A stretch of 64,000 bases of DNA from Asparagopsis taxiformis. Lineage: Eukaryota > Rhodophyta > Florideophyceae > Bonnemaisoniales > Bonnemaisoniaceae. The position numbers and the translations under genes were made by a program. The notes beneath the pieces are model-generated. The model was given only the letters and a program-made list of their open reading frames with translations. It had not been told where the DNA came from and searched no databases. How positions within the stretch are numbered: the first letter of the stretch is position 1; each line of letters begins with the position of its first letter. Of the stretch, positions 34,687 to 45,408 are shown piece by piece. The DNA is taken from assembly GCA_030407315.1 (NCBI GenBank), contig JALQPE010000092.1:62001-126000 (forward strand), given 5' to 3'.

Positions 34687-35868
34687 ATTTCCATAGGATG
34701 CGTTGGAGTAAACCTGAAGTCTAAGGGATTTAACATCCAGTTTTGGATATCGCAACGGGAGATATTCCATTTTGGACAAGTAAGTGATAACGGAATTGAG
34801 AGCTTTGATATGTTCTAGTGAACTGTTCTCAAATCTTTCATTTGTCACCTGGGTGGATTGAGCGACGGAGCAGGCTATGTCCGGTCGAGTTTGACATACC
34901 CACGCGAGTTGTGCTCGTAGAGAGCGGTAGTCACTGAAAGAAGAAGTCTTTTCCAGCATTTTAAGCTTGTTGATATACTTCCTTTGATGGATTAGTTTCT
35001 CGCCTTTTCCTGACTCAATCTCAACGCCGGCGAATTGGGTGTTGTCCCATTCGCGTTTTCGACACTGGAAACGCTTTTCAGTCGCTTTGGAAGTAGAAGA
35101 GAATTCTTCGTTTCCTGCGTGGAGGATGTCATCCACGTAAGTGACGCACAGTCCAACCAGCTTATTTTGTACTGACTTGTACAATAAGGCCTCATCGCCG
35201 ATTGTTTTTGTCATGCCCAAGTTGTTGACAAGGTGATCGGAGATTGTTTTTCCCCAATAGTCTCCACTATCGGGAAGTCCGTATAAGGGCTTTTCCAATT
35301 TTAGTACAATATCATCTGGTAGGCCGAAGTCTTTGGATGGTTTGACAAAGACATCTCGATTCAGTTTCTCTGCGCTTTGTAGGTAAGCTTGAGTGACGTC
35401 TGTCGAGAATATTCGAAAACAAAAAATAGCCGAAATAGCAACAAGGATTTTAGTCGAATGCTGTTTCGCAGTCGCCGTGTTGTGAACTAGTGAGAGCTTC
35501 ATTTTGTCACGGTGACCTTGGACCACGTATCGGGCTTTCAGTTTTTCTTTGTCAGTCCCGGGGTCCTTGATGGCAAGTACAAATCTACCTCCAAGGATAT
35601 TTGCTCCTTTCGGTACAAGGGATTTGGGAATTTCCCTCCATGTTTTTCGATCAATTAGTCCCTGGATTTCTTTCCTTTTAGCCTCATTGAAGTGGGCTTC
35701 TCTAGGATCTCCGGGGTGCCACCCCATTCAGTGAATGACTTCAGTGATCATTGTAGAGAACTCCGGGGGAGGTGAATTTTGTTTGGAGCGGAAGGGTTGC
35801 AACATCTGGTAAAGAACACTTGGCGACTGAGCGTAAGGGCCATTTTCTTCACCATCTTTTTGGTAGTG
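34687..35868 (-). pseudogene. Copia reverse transcriptase and start of RNase H
   Basis: This is an RVT_2 (copia) reverse transcriptase: WREIPKSLVPKGANILGGRFV, KARYVVQGH, FSTDVTQAYLQ, LEKPLYGLPDSG, and the catalytic YVDDILHAG. The linker upstream (HYQKDGEENGPYAQSP) is in the same phase but separated by a TGA at 35728-35730 (VIH-stop-MGW). The RNase H domain starts at QVYSNASYGN and is cut by the solo LTR at 34686. Confidence 0.9.
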
Positions 35869-35873
35869 TTTTA

Positions 35874-36553
35874 TGTAGTATACGTGGCAATTCCGAAATT
35901 GCAAATATTTACGATTTCCGCGGAATTCGAATTTCGGCGGACACGACCGGCGACAGCAATGCACGAACATTGCTGGCGCATGCGCGCGCGCAACCGGCAC
36001 ACGTGTGCAACGAACGCACTGGCAACGGCCAACGGACCAACGGGTCCCTACGTGCGACCCACAAGGTCCTTTCCCATTCGGGGACGTTACGAGCAGTGTT
36101 TACACTGTAAAGTGATGCCATCGTGGCTATATAGGTATTGGCATCGTGCCGGGAGGGAAAGGGGACAATTAACGATCGGGCGACGTGCTCTAGTCTACGA
36201 TTGACTTCTACGTTACGTATTCCGTTTTCGCCTAACGAGGCTTCGTCTCTGGCGAGCTGCGTACTCCCTACCCATCGCCACACGTGAGGCTGATCGCGTG
36301 TAGTGCCTACGGGCTTGGTTGAGATCGCCTCCGGTGACGTACCACCTCGTTCGTTAACGTAGTCCACGCGTGGATCGTTCGTCGTGACGCCCGTGTCTAC
36401 CTGCTAACCTATTCTGTACCCTATCCTTTCTTTGCTACCGAACATACAGTCAAACACCAGCGGGTGGCACTGTTTCGTTGTTCGTTTCGTTTCGTAAGGA
36501 CAGCGTGTCCGTGGCTCGTACCAGCTACTTCGTCTAACGAACTAACTTCCACA
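35874..36553. mobile_element. Solo LTR (family B, 680 bp) between integrase and RT
   Basis: It begins TGTAGTATACG and ends CTTCCACA, flanked by identical TTTTA copies at 35869-35873 and 36554-36558. Coding sequence reads through in phase (NSQQVK then HYQKDG) if the LTR and one TTTTA are left out. No other copy of this family was found in the window. Confidence 0.88.
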
Positions 36554-38191
36554 TTTTACCTGTTGCGAGTTGAAAACTCCTTCATAAGTCCTTTCAGAAT
36601 TTTGTACGGTAATCATTTTTCCGTCAACGAAAACAACTTTGTATGGCCCAATCCATTCCTTCTCTTTTTCTCGATAGACTAGAACTTCGTCATCGATAGA
36701 GTACGTTTCATCGGTTGCAGAAGGTACATTCTTAGTGAGTGCAGTGAGAATCCTTCTCTGGTCGAAAATAGTGTTCATTTCATGCTGAGCTAGCGATAGC
36801 GCTTCCATACGTTCAGCTTGAACTGGAAGATTGCTGTTGATGATTGGGAATCTGGGGATGATCCCGAACACTAGTAGGGAGGGAACCAGTCCATTTTCTC
36901 CCATAGTATCGTTCATTGACTTCAACGCGAGTCGAAGTGTAATGTGTTCACTAAGGTTGCTTACTTCTTTCCGGACTTTACGGTAGATTCGACGGAGAGG
37001 GTCGTGAAGTCGTTCACAAATCCCAAGGGAGTTATGAGCTTCGATCTCGGAAATTCTGAGTTGAATTCCGTTCTCGGTAGTAAGCTCTTTCCATTTCGGG
37101 GACGTAAAAATAGAACCGTAGTCGGTCCTCAGACGGTTGGGGTAACCAGAATACAGAGTACACCAGCATTCTAGGAATGCCAACCAGACACCATAGGCAG
37201 TCTGTCCGTATGTGGATCCGTTAGAGTCCAAGAACGTAGCCGAAGAAAAAAGGGTAGCTGTGTCAACGACATGAAGTATGGCGTTGGAGTCGATGAACAT
37301 TAAGTCCATGGAAAGTTCTTCTCCAAAAACGAGATCTTTTTCAGGGGGCATTGAAGTTTTGAACCTGATCGGGGGATGTGCAGTTTTCTGACAAATTTCG
37401 CATTTGTCAGAGATTTCGCGAAGTAGTTTGGTAGTTTCTTCGTTGTATTCATTTGGACGAGCGTGTTTGATAAGTATTAAGAGTCTTTCATCCGCTGGAT
37501 GTTGAAATCCTCTATGCAACTTTAGCAATTCGTTTTTGGTGAATAGAATGTGATGGGAGTGTTCCCACTCAAGGTATACATGTCCAAACTTTCGGCACAA
37601 AGGTATTTTCCACTTCAAAGATGGGCATTTTAAAGCATTTTCTACCGTGTCTACAGTCATCTCAAGTTGGTCTAGTACGTCTAGTCCAATGAGGAAAGGC
37701 ACGTCGACGTTTACTACGTCGACATTGAGAGAGACGAAGCTATCTCGGGGGGAGGGGATCCTAATCTCTATGTAGCCGAGAGATCGGTGGAGGTCTTCTC
37801 CAAAGCGGTAGGAGTTTCGGTTTTTTCGGGGCTTGAATTTAACGCCCATAAATCGGCAATACGCAAGTGGTTGCGGTTTGCCTATAACGGTTTTCTGGGC
37901 TCCAGTGTCCCAGCATGCTCCGTGCCATAGATCCTTACGGATGCGACGAGATGACTTTGAGTCAAGGACACTGTTTTTACGTTCCCCTTTTATGACGAAG
38001 ATCTCCTGGCTTCTTCTCTTAGTGGAGATACACCGGGATTGATGGAGGACAGATTCGGGCGTGTTGATGGGGGATTCAGAGCACGAACGACGGTGGGTAC
38101 TGCCTCCAGCTAAAATCTTCGGGGTCCACTGCATCTGTTTCAAGATCGTGGAAGCTGTAGAAGTTCTTCGGGTCTTCGTTTGATTGTTCAT
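36554..38191 (-). CDS. Copia protease-integrase (N-terminal pol)
   Basis: An aspartic protease site is at WDTGAQKTVIG. The integrase zinc-binding HHCC region has two His (in LHRGFQH) and CEICQ. The catalytic core has MDLMFIDS (Asp), RTDYGSIF (Asp) and NSLGICERLH (Glu). A beta-rich C-terminal stretch (DDEVLVYREKEKEWIGPYKV) follows. The protein would process the polyprotein and insert the cDNA. This frame overlaps the end of gag by about 116 bases and lies in the +1 phase relative to it. Confidence 0.9.
38072..38082 (-). promoter_or_regulatory. Candidate gag-pol +1 frameshift site
   Basis: The gag frame ends CTC-TGA-A. Slipping one base forward on CTC reads TCT-GAA and continues in the pol frame. 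The layout resembles +1 shifts at a slow stop codon (CTT-TGA in bacterial RF2; TCC-TGA in antizyme). The relative phases of the two frames require a +1 shift in any case; the precise site is an inference. Confidence 0.4.
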
Positions 38192-40905
38192 TTTCGCTCG
38201 AAGATTCAGAACCTTCTTCTTCTTCGGTGAAGAACGCGTTTAACCTATCGTCGTCCTGATAGTTGACCAGAGCGTCTTCAGTTTGAACGGAGAGTTCGAA
38301 GAGAATCTGCTTCGTGCGGCTGGGATGCTTGGAGATCATCTGTGGGACTCGTCCCGTATTGCGCTGCGAGCGGTCGCGGGAGGATAATTCCAGGCGCCTG
38401 GAAAGGGCGCCAGGAGGGGTCGCTTAAGCGGTACCCTAGAGAGCGTGAGTGGGTGTCGGTAAGGAAGCAGCCGCGAAGAGCCGCGTTGGTAATCACCAGC
38501 CGCGGTGACGTGGCAAAGGAATTGTCGCCCAAGGGCGAATGGGCGCGTGCCGCCTTGCATTGGCACCGGGCCACATTGCTTGCGCGGGACCCTTCGGCGA
38601 GCGTGCAATGTGTAGCGATATAGGCGCGATTAGTCGCACACGTGTGCGAGCGGGAAGATTCTCCCGTTACAATTGTGGACGTGTACGTTACGGCTTGCCG
38701 TTTCTATTAGTTTACACGTAGCAACGTAGCAGCTTACTCTGTAAGGCCCCTGGGCCGCATAAACACCCCACAAGGTCCATTGGACGCCGGGCCGGGACCA
38801 TTAGTCCTGGTCCGGTCCGGGCAGCCTCGTTGACCACTAAACGTCACTTGGCTGGCCATTAGTCTACAATAAAGTCAGATCGTTCCGGTTCCAAATCTTT
38901 CGACCGTAGTCGTTTAACTTACAACTAAACGGCCGCGGCAGTTCCCTTACCGGATACCCGCTGCTCCGTTTCGATCTCCAATTGGGGATCGCTCGCACAT
39001 TTCCCCAATTGCCCGCCGCGAGCCTCCTCCGGCGGGAGTGCACGTGGACTGCCCTAGGGCATTTCGTCTCCGCGGTAGTGGACCACCTTCCCGCTTCTTT
39101 TAACGCCGTCAGGCGACCGGGAGTGGCCTTCCGCCCACCGGGACAAGGCTAACGACTGGGAGCGCTGTCGGTTCGGCACTCCCAGCCGGTCAACCGAGCT
39201 AACGCCCGTGGGCTTCTCAATCGGTCTCGACCGCAGCCGCCGGCGGTATCACAGTTGCGGAATCCGCTGTGTGGACAGCCACGCGTGGAGGCGACCACAA
39301 TTCCCCGCGGGGATCCATCGCGCTAAGTGCCTAGTTAACCCTTAAGTGGGTTGAGGACGGCCACGGCCGATAGATCCCTCCAGCAGGTTAGATCCAGCCC
39401 TCCCGGACCCCGCTCTACCACCCGCTACCGGGTTGGGAGACAGGTGTCCGGGCTCCGAGGGATCGATCCACCCGACACCGCCCTCGGGCTACTAGGATCG
39501 CACGAGGCACCAGCCTCGTGGAATCGGCGCTCTCACTCGTGAGTTCGAAGCCTTATCCCTATCCTCTAATCCTCCTCGGAGGTACAATCTATCTACAAGG
39601 GCTAAGGTCCTACATCATCTTTGCGACGTTCTGTACGACGTTCAGCCTTTGGTTGCAGTCTCTAATGAAGTGATCCTTGCTACCGCAGTTGTGACAGGAG
39701 CGGGCATGGCCAAATCTGTCAGTTCCATTACGTCCAGCAGAGGGGTTGGGGGTACCGTTTTGATGTACTGGAGGACGATAAGGTGCGGAAGATTTTGATT
39801 TGAACTTCCTAGGTCTCCCATAAGTACCTTGTCCTTGGTAATGGATTCTAGACGATGTCATCTCACCAAAGTTGTGAGTATGATATCCACGATTATCCCG
39901 TTGGCGTGCTTCTGCTTCTTCCTGTTCTTGGAGCCAGGCTGCGTCGAGGGCGGTGTATAATTGCTGAAAATCCCAAGTTGGGGTAGAAGACTGAGAGGCG
40001 GCCAGTGGTCCTCTTGCCCAATTTGCTCCAACGACAGCTTTGTAGAGATAATCTACTTTGTCTTCCTCGGACCGGTGAGTCATTGGTCCCTGGGGTGCAA
40101 ACTTAGTGATGGTTTCTCTAAGTTCCTCCAAAGCTTCGGAAACTGAGCAATTCTTAGTCTTCACTATCGCATTGAGACGCAGCTTCTGGAGGTGTTTGCG
40201 AACTCTGTTCTGCCTCGTGATGCTATTGAACTCTTTCTGCATCATTTGGCAGGCGCTGGCGAAGTCATTGATGGCGGAGAGCACCTTGGTCCGGTAGAAC
40301 CGTTTCGCTTCGCCATCAAAGATGTGGTGGAAGAAAAGAAGTTTTTCTCCCTGACCCATTGAGTATTCACTAGCTGCATCGAGATAGTTGTTGATGTGCT
40401 CAGTGAGATCCTCACCCAATTTGTCGCTGAATTTTTCGGAACTCTTGAATCGGGTAGCAATGCTGTGGGCCAGTTTCCGAGAGGGTTCTTCTCCTCCAGC
40501 GTTACTTTGGGAGTCAGACGCGTGTGAGGGGTGTACGGGAGCCTTGTTCTCTGAGCGCTCGATTAAACTCATGGTATGGTCCTGGTCAACAGTCTGGTTG
40601 TAGAGGATTGATGGTAGACCGTACGTAATGCGATTGCTCTTAGGATGCTGCTTGTATTGACATCCCTTCACGACAAGGTAGTCGCGAAGAATCCGATAGA
40701 GGGTATGCGGACCACTTAGAGATTCCTCGCTGTAGAGAACGGATGGGGGTAGGTCCTGTCGCAGGTATCTGATGGCTGCTTCGTCGGAGGGTTGAGGGTC
40801 AGCCATGATAGTGACACTCATAGCTGCTTTGATGCCACCGTGGGCGGATGAGATCGGTGCGTAGTCCTTCAGATTGGACCTGATCTTTTCCAGTGAGGGT
40901 GCCAT
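38076..40905 (-). pseudogene. Copia gag, split by a solo LTR
   Basis: The gag begins at the ATG at 40905 (MAPSLEKIRSN). Its helical core (DKLGEDLTEHINNYLDA; FFHHIFDGEAKRFYRTKV) resembles the UBN2/RVT-associated gag of copia elements, and a CCHC zinc knuckle (CHNCGSKDHFIRDC) lies close to the point of interruption. The frame is cut at 39614 by a 1,274-bp solo LTR and resumes at 38340 in the correct phase, ending in an acidic tail and a TGA at 38076. Before the insertion it would have been about 516 residues. Confidence 0.85.
38341..39614. mobile_element. Solo LTR (family C, 1,274 bp) inside copia gag
   Basis: It begins TGTGGGACTCG and ends GGTCCTACA on the plus strand; identical TCATC copies flank it at 38336-38340 and 39615-39619. 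It is GC-rich, with an ACAATAAAG poly(A)-like word near 38868. Its minus-strand start TGTAGGACC equals the plus-strand start of family A, but the bodies differ. It contains no conserved protein. Confidence 0.9.
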
Positions 40906-40996
40906 TGTCGCAGTATGGAGGGGTGATGGACAGAAGGAAAATCTCAAAGGTTTGAACACTTTAGCTAAAAGTGGAAGTTTTGTAAGCTATTACAAC

Positions 40997-41607
40997 TTAG
41001 TTATTCAACCTATCTAGAAACTCCTTGTCCCTTGCTTGGCGCTTTTTGCGCAGGTGGCCACGTGTATGCTCGTGCGCTTCCGCTTCCAGGCGTGTGCGGA
41101 AGTGTAAGTCGCACAGCTCGCAAGGGTAGAAGTTGTTCTTGCGAGCTTCTATTGCTTCAAGCACACGTTTGTGCTTGGAGCCTCCTTCGTGTATGCGCTT
41201 CTGATACGCCGAAGACAGAGTGATATCACAGACTTTACACTTGTACACGCGCTTGTCAGATGGGGGCTTAATACTCTTGTTAACTCGTGATTGAGCGACC
41301 CGATGAGTGTTGACAGAGGCTGCGTGGGGCATAAGCTGTAACGTGCGACCTGTAGCACTTTCACCGACCTTAGGGCGCTCGGAAGAGGATGACGGGCGGT
41401 TCGCACGCGCGGTCTGGGTGATTTGATCGGGGTCCGCGAGGAGTTCCCAATCTGTGTTAAGTACAGGAGTGCTGGGCCTTGTGAGGGCCTGGGCACAGTC
41501 GGACGGGACACTTTCTGGTCCGTTGGTGGCTTGGTAAGCCCGCTGGACTCGTCTTTCTTGCTCCTGTATCACCGGCGGGTCGTTTGACGCACGCTTAGTT
41601 CTCGCCA
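40997..41607 (-). CDS. Extra copia frame: two-finger U1C/JAZ-like zinc protein
   Basis: This is a frame of about 203 residues between the 5' LTR and gag. Residues 1-115 are polar and low in hydrophobics, probably disordered. The C-terminal part holds two zinc fingers of identical spacing CX2CX12HX5H (Cys124, Cys127, His140, His146; Cys163, Cys166, His179, His185), the long-linker type found in U1C, JAZ and other RNA-binding fingers, followed by a basic stretch (HLRKKRQAR). There is no ATG at the start: a TAA lies three codons upstream of a GTG, and the sequence just before is GCTAACGTAAATTACAG, a good branch site and splice acceptor. Splicing to an exon ending in A would supply the ATG. The function is unknown. 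A second element in the window has the same arrangement at 47620-48236. Confidence 0.7.
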
Positions 41608-41635
41608 CTGTAATTTACGTTAGCTTCCAGTTTTT

Positions 41636-41752
41636 ACCTTCTTTTGGGGGTTATTTACTTTTTTACTTTCTTTTTTTTTGGGGTTTTTACTCTTTTTCTC
41701 TTTTTTTGGGGTTCTTCCCCTTTTTCTTTTTAGATCCCTTTTTTGTTTAGTT
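41636..41752 (-). other. Purine-rich leader tract of the copia element
   Basis: On the sense (minus) strand this about 115-base stretch is A/G-rich with repeated AAAACCCC and AAAGAAAAAG words. It lies between the 5' LTR and the zinc-finger frame and contains several GTAAA donor-like words that follow an A. Confidence 0.5.
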
Positions 41753-41892
41753 TTGAGAACTATTACCGAAGTAATCAGACAGGAGTCCGCCAAATGTTCC
41801 GCAAAGTTTTAAACAAAAAAGTTGTAGTAAAACTGTCGCGCAATATTTGGAATTCAAATTTCCAGATGCGAGTTTCCTTGTAAAGTCTAGAC

Positions 41893-42362
41893 TGTCAGAA
41901 AAACTCAGTAGTTTCCAATAAAAAATTCCAGAATATTTTTTAATTTCCAGAAAGTTCTCGAATTTTTGACACGTGTGGGGATAGGTTGCCTTCTGAAGAG
42001 GCGGATGCTGTTGCCCGAGGAGGGCAGGAATTGATTACCGATCGCGGGCTCGAGGGGTGTGGCTGTGAATGACGACCGGGGCACTTGCAGGCGGGGGATT
42101 GCCAGAGGGAAATTTTATTCGTCGCTGAGGGGGGAGGTTGATTTGTTGGATGATGATCGTTGGAATTTTCCAGGCACCGGCTGGGCACCGCCGGTTATGT
42201 AGCCATCCACTGGCGAGGAAAATTCCTTCACCAAGTGTAGAGCTAATTTGCACGGCGGCGGCGGTGGCAGATCTAATACAGTATATCTAATTTCTAGCTA
42301 ATTATTTCTAAAATATTTTGTCGTAGCGAAGAATTTTAGTAGCTAGTATGTAAAGAGGGGCA
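41893..42362 (-). repeat. Copia 5' LTR
   Basis: This is the partner of 32898-33368. Outside it lies CTTCC (42363-42367), matching 32893-32897. The sense strand immediately inside (GTCTAGACTTTACAAGG) does not match a usual TGG-type primer binding site. Confidence 0.93.
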
Positions 42363-42651
42363 CTTCCAGCAGCCATTCCAGTACCTCCTTTATAGAATTC
42401 TAGATTAGCTCGTAGACTACTAAAATTACTACACTAGCCTAGCGATAGTAATTTCATGGACTCGCAGAGTAAGGTGCAAATTTAGCTTCTATTCGCACCT
42501 TACGATCGAGACTACTATAGCTAGTGTAATGTAAACTATCATGGAACCTACTCATTCTAAGAAGGGGTGTAATTGCGTAGTGTAAACTATCCTAGCGTAT
42601 TGTAAATTCCATAATGGAACTGATCCGACTGGATCATCCAGATGGACGTTA
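42363..42651 (-). repeat. Chromovirus 1 3' LTR, proximal part
   Basis: On the minus strand it begins TGTAACGTCC right after the polypurine tract AAAAGGGGAAGGG, and carries the CTATAAAGGA promoter box and TAAGGTGCGA/GCACCTTAC words shared with the solo LTR at 8248. It continues at 32897 beyond the copia insertion. Confidence 0.88.
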
Positions 42652-42673
42652 CAACCCTTCCCCTTTTAGATCC

Positions 42674-43138
42674 TTATCCGTCCTCGAAAAGGTTCTTGAA
42701 GTACTCCTCGATGATTTCCTGCTGATCGTCGACTTCTTGTTTGTTGACCCATGTGTTCTCGATTGGACTTGAGTCTCGAAAACTCACCAAAAACTGTACT
42801 TCGGAGTTTCGGATCCGATGTGCAAGTATCTTCTCTATTGCGGCTTTCTTCTCATGAGAAATTGCAAAACTTGTATCTACCGAAGCCTCACGTGCGGAAT
42901 AATCTTCACGGAATTTCTTCAGAATTGAAATGTTGAAAGTAGGATGAATATGCTTATATTCACTGGAAAGCTCTAGACGATACGCACGTCCAGATGCTAA
43001 CTTCTCGGTGATTGTAAAGGGGCCGATGTATTTCGGTGAGAACTTCTTGGTTCTTCCTCGTCGGAGAGGAAGATTTCTTGTTGAGAGCATCAAGAGATCG
43101 CCCACTTCAAATTGAATATCTTCTCGATTTTGGTTCAC
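42674..43138 (-). pseudogene. Chromovirus 1 integrase tail and chromodomain
   Basis: This contains the GPY/F module (KFSPKYIGPFTITEKL, RLELSSEYKHIHPTFNIS) and then a C-terminal chromodomain-like segment (IEKILAHRIRNSEVQFLVSF and ENTWVNKQEV). Chromodomains of this class direct integration to marked chromatin. It is in phase with the integrase frame upstream but separated from it by TAA codons. Confidence 0.8.
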
Positions 43139-44137
43139 ATGATCAGATGTGGTAATGTTGGCTTAGCGAATAGATTCTTGAGCAAGACGATTTGCTTCTT
43201 GAATTTCTTCAATGAATTTTTTTGTAGCAATATTCGACAACTCGGAGAAATCGGAATGTAGAATGTTGGAAATGGAAAAGGGATGCTGACCGTAGTCAAG
43301 ATAGAATGGCGATTGCTTAGTAGCTTCATTGACGTAATTGTTGTATGCGAATTAAAGACCCGGAAGGTGTTTATCCCAGTCTTTTTGGGTATAAGAAACG
43401 AAGCAACGAAGCATCTCCTCGATTGTTCGAAATGATCGTTCTGATTGTCCGTCTGTTTGAGGATGGAAAGCTGTTGAAAGATTTAACTTTACCTTCAACA
43501 GTTTCATAAGCTCCTTCCAAAATGATCCAGTGAATCTGCTATCTCGGTCGGAAATGATTTTGCGAGGTAATCCATGATGTCTGTACACCTCTTTGTAGAA
43601 CTCATCAGCAGTATCCTTGGCCGTATGATTTGGTTCCAATGGAATAAAATGTGCTCTTTTGGATAGTTTATCCACGACTATTAGTATGGCACTTTTATTG
43701 TTAGCGGTTCTGGGAAGTTCAAATATGAAATCCATAGAAATTTCTTTCCATTTATTAGTAGGTGGTGGAAACGGTCTAATAGTCCCCAACTGTTTTTGAT
43801 TTGAGCTCTTGGCTTCTTGACACTTCTTGCATGTTCTAATGTATTCATGTATTTCCTTATTCATTCTTGGCCAGTAGAAGAATTTCCGAATTCTCTTAAG
43901 TGTCTTCTTAAATCCTCTATGCGCCCTAATTAAGGATTCATGATTATCATGGAGCACGGTCATCCTCGTGTTCCCATCTGGTATACATAATCTACTCTCA
44001 AAGTAAAGTCTTTTTCCAACTTTCCTGTATGGATCGGTGGTTTTAATATAGACTTCTTTGAAGTTTTCATCACGTAGATATTCTTGTTCGAGTTTATCTA
44101 ACGTCTCTTTGGATACGTGAATAGTAGATACGTTCAT
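43139..44137 (-). pseudogene. Chromovirus 1 integrase
   Basis: Zinc-binding HHCC: HDNHESLIRAHRGFKKT, then CKKCQEAK. The core has MDFIFELP (Asp), SDRDSRFTGSF (Asp) and HPQTDGQSERSFRTIEEML (Glu). Two TAA stops interrupt the C-terminal part (in LPGL-stop-FAYNN and ESIR-stop-ANI). Confidence 0.85.
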
Positions 44138-44661
44138 GAGTTTACAGATAATATCTGTAGACTTTCGGTATACTTCTTTGTACTGTCTAGATAAGGTATC
44201 CGCGACAATATTAGACTTCCCTTTGATATATTCTATCTCGTAATCGAACTCTTACATGAACTCTACCCACCTTGCCTGTTTGCGGGATAGAGATTTTTGT
44301 GTATCTAGGTATTTCAAGGGATGATGATCAGTCTTTATCTTGAATTTTGAGCCATGTGGATATGGTCTCCATGTTTGTAATGAATGTATTATCGCTAGTA
44401 GCTCTCTTTCATGAGTACCGTACTCATGAAAGAGAGCTAGTGACTATAGTTCTGTTCTGCAGGATTAAGCTTTCTAGAAGCATACGCTACCGGACGAGTC
44501 CCTAATTTATCTGTTTGTGTAAGGACTGCGCCTACTCCAGTCTGAGAAGCGTCTGCAGTTAATTCGTATGGTAGATTTGGATCTGCGCATCGTAATACCG
44601 GTGCGTTGGTGAGCAATTGCTTCAGAATATTGGAAGATCCTTGCTCCTCTTCAGTCCATCT
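44138..44661 (-). pseudogene. Chromovirus 1 RNase H with hairpin insertion
   Basis: Recognisable parts are YELTADASQTGVGAVLTQ, RPVAYASRKLNPAEQNY, HERELLAIIHSLQTWRPY, KTDHHPL and SNIVADTLSRQ. Just before HEREL a 41-bp hairpin (44399-44439) duplicates the local sequence in inverse orientation and breaks the frame. TAA codons occur before RWTEEEQG and after VEFM. Confidence 0.8.
44399..44439. repeat. Perfect 20-bp-arm hairpin in RNase H
   Basis: Arms 44399-44418 and 44420-44439 are exact reverse complements around one base. The right arm on the plus strand corresponds to an inverted copy of the codons for conserved HERE, so the hairpin arose by local inverted duplication. Confidence 0.9.
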
Positions 44662-45408
44662 TTATCCTCTATCTTTTCTGGTTATATTAGTAAGAGGCGT
44701 TGCCACTATAGCAAAATCCTTTACGAATCTTCTGTAGTAGTTACAAAGTCCAAGAAAGCTTTGAACTTGAGTTACGTTCTCTGGTATTTCCCAATTTTTT
44801 ATGGCTTCAATTTTCATTAAATTTACTTGAATTCCATTTTTGCTTATAATATGCCCTAAGTATTCAATCTCTTGTTTAAATAAATCGCACTTGGACTTCT
44901 TTCCATACAGCTTATGTTTTCGTAAAAGCTCTAGAACTTTTGTAAGATGTTCCCAATGTTCTTCCTTAGTCTTGCTGTAAATCAAGATATCATCTAGATA
45001 TACTAGAACAAACTCATCAATGTATGGTCTCAGCACATTATTCATTAACATTTGGAAACATCCTGGTGCTCCTGTTAAACCAAATGGAGTCACTAAGTAT
45101 TCAAATTGTCCATACCTGGTTCTGAAAGCTGTTTTTTCGATATCAGAGTCTCTGACCCTTATCTGGTGGTATCCAGATCTTAAGTCTATAGACGAAAAAT
45201 AGTTCGCTTCTCCGACCTGATCCCATACTTCATCAATTCTAGGTAATAGTACTTGGTTCTTGATTTTTTGTTTATATAATGCTCAGTAGTCTATACACAT
45301 GCGTAGACCACCATCTTTTTTTGGTGTAAATAGTACTGGGATTCCCCATGGACTTATACTTGGTCTGATGAATCCATGGTCTAAAGCTCCTTCAATCTGT
45401 TTCTTCAT
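44662..45408 (-). pseudogene. Chromovirus 1 reverse transcriptase
   Basis: RT motifs are in order: [58 protein letters not shown], the catalytic VYLDDILIYS, and LGHIISKNGIQV. A TGA replaces the usual Arg after CIDY, and a TAA separates this part from the protease frame (KELE-stop-MKKQ). Confidence 0.88.

Larger units (their letters stand above)
32898..42362 (-). mobile_element. Complete Ty1/copia retrotransposon with three nested solo LTRs
   Basis: Two LTRs of about 470 bases (32898-33368 and 41893-42362), both TG...CA on the plus strand, flank the body, and CTTCC occurs immediately outside both (32893-32897 and 42363-42367). The gene order on the minus strand is an extra zinc-finger frame, gag, protease-integrase, RT, RNase H, which is the copia order. 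Three solo LTRs (33887-34686, 35874-36553, 38341-39614) sit inside the coding part. Subtracting each LTR and one copy of its duplication brings the flanking frames into phase. Apart from these inserts only one TGA (35728-35730) was noticed in pol. The two LTRs differ at roughly a dozen positions. Confidence 0.95.

Noticed and set aside
35909..36367. Minus-strand frame of 152 codons
   Set aside because: It lies wholly inside the family B solo LTR, has no family signature and is explained by LTR composition.
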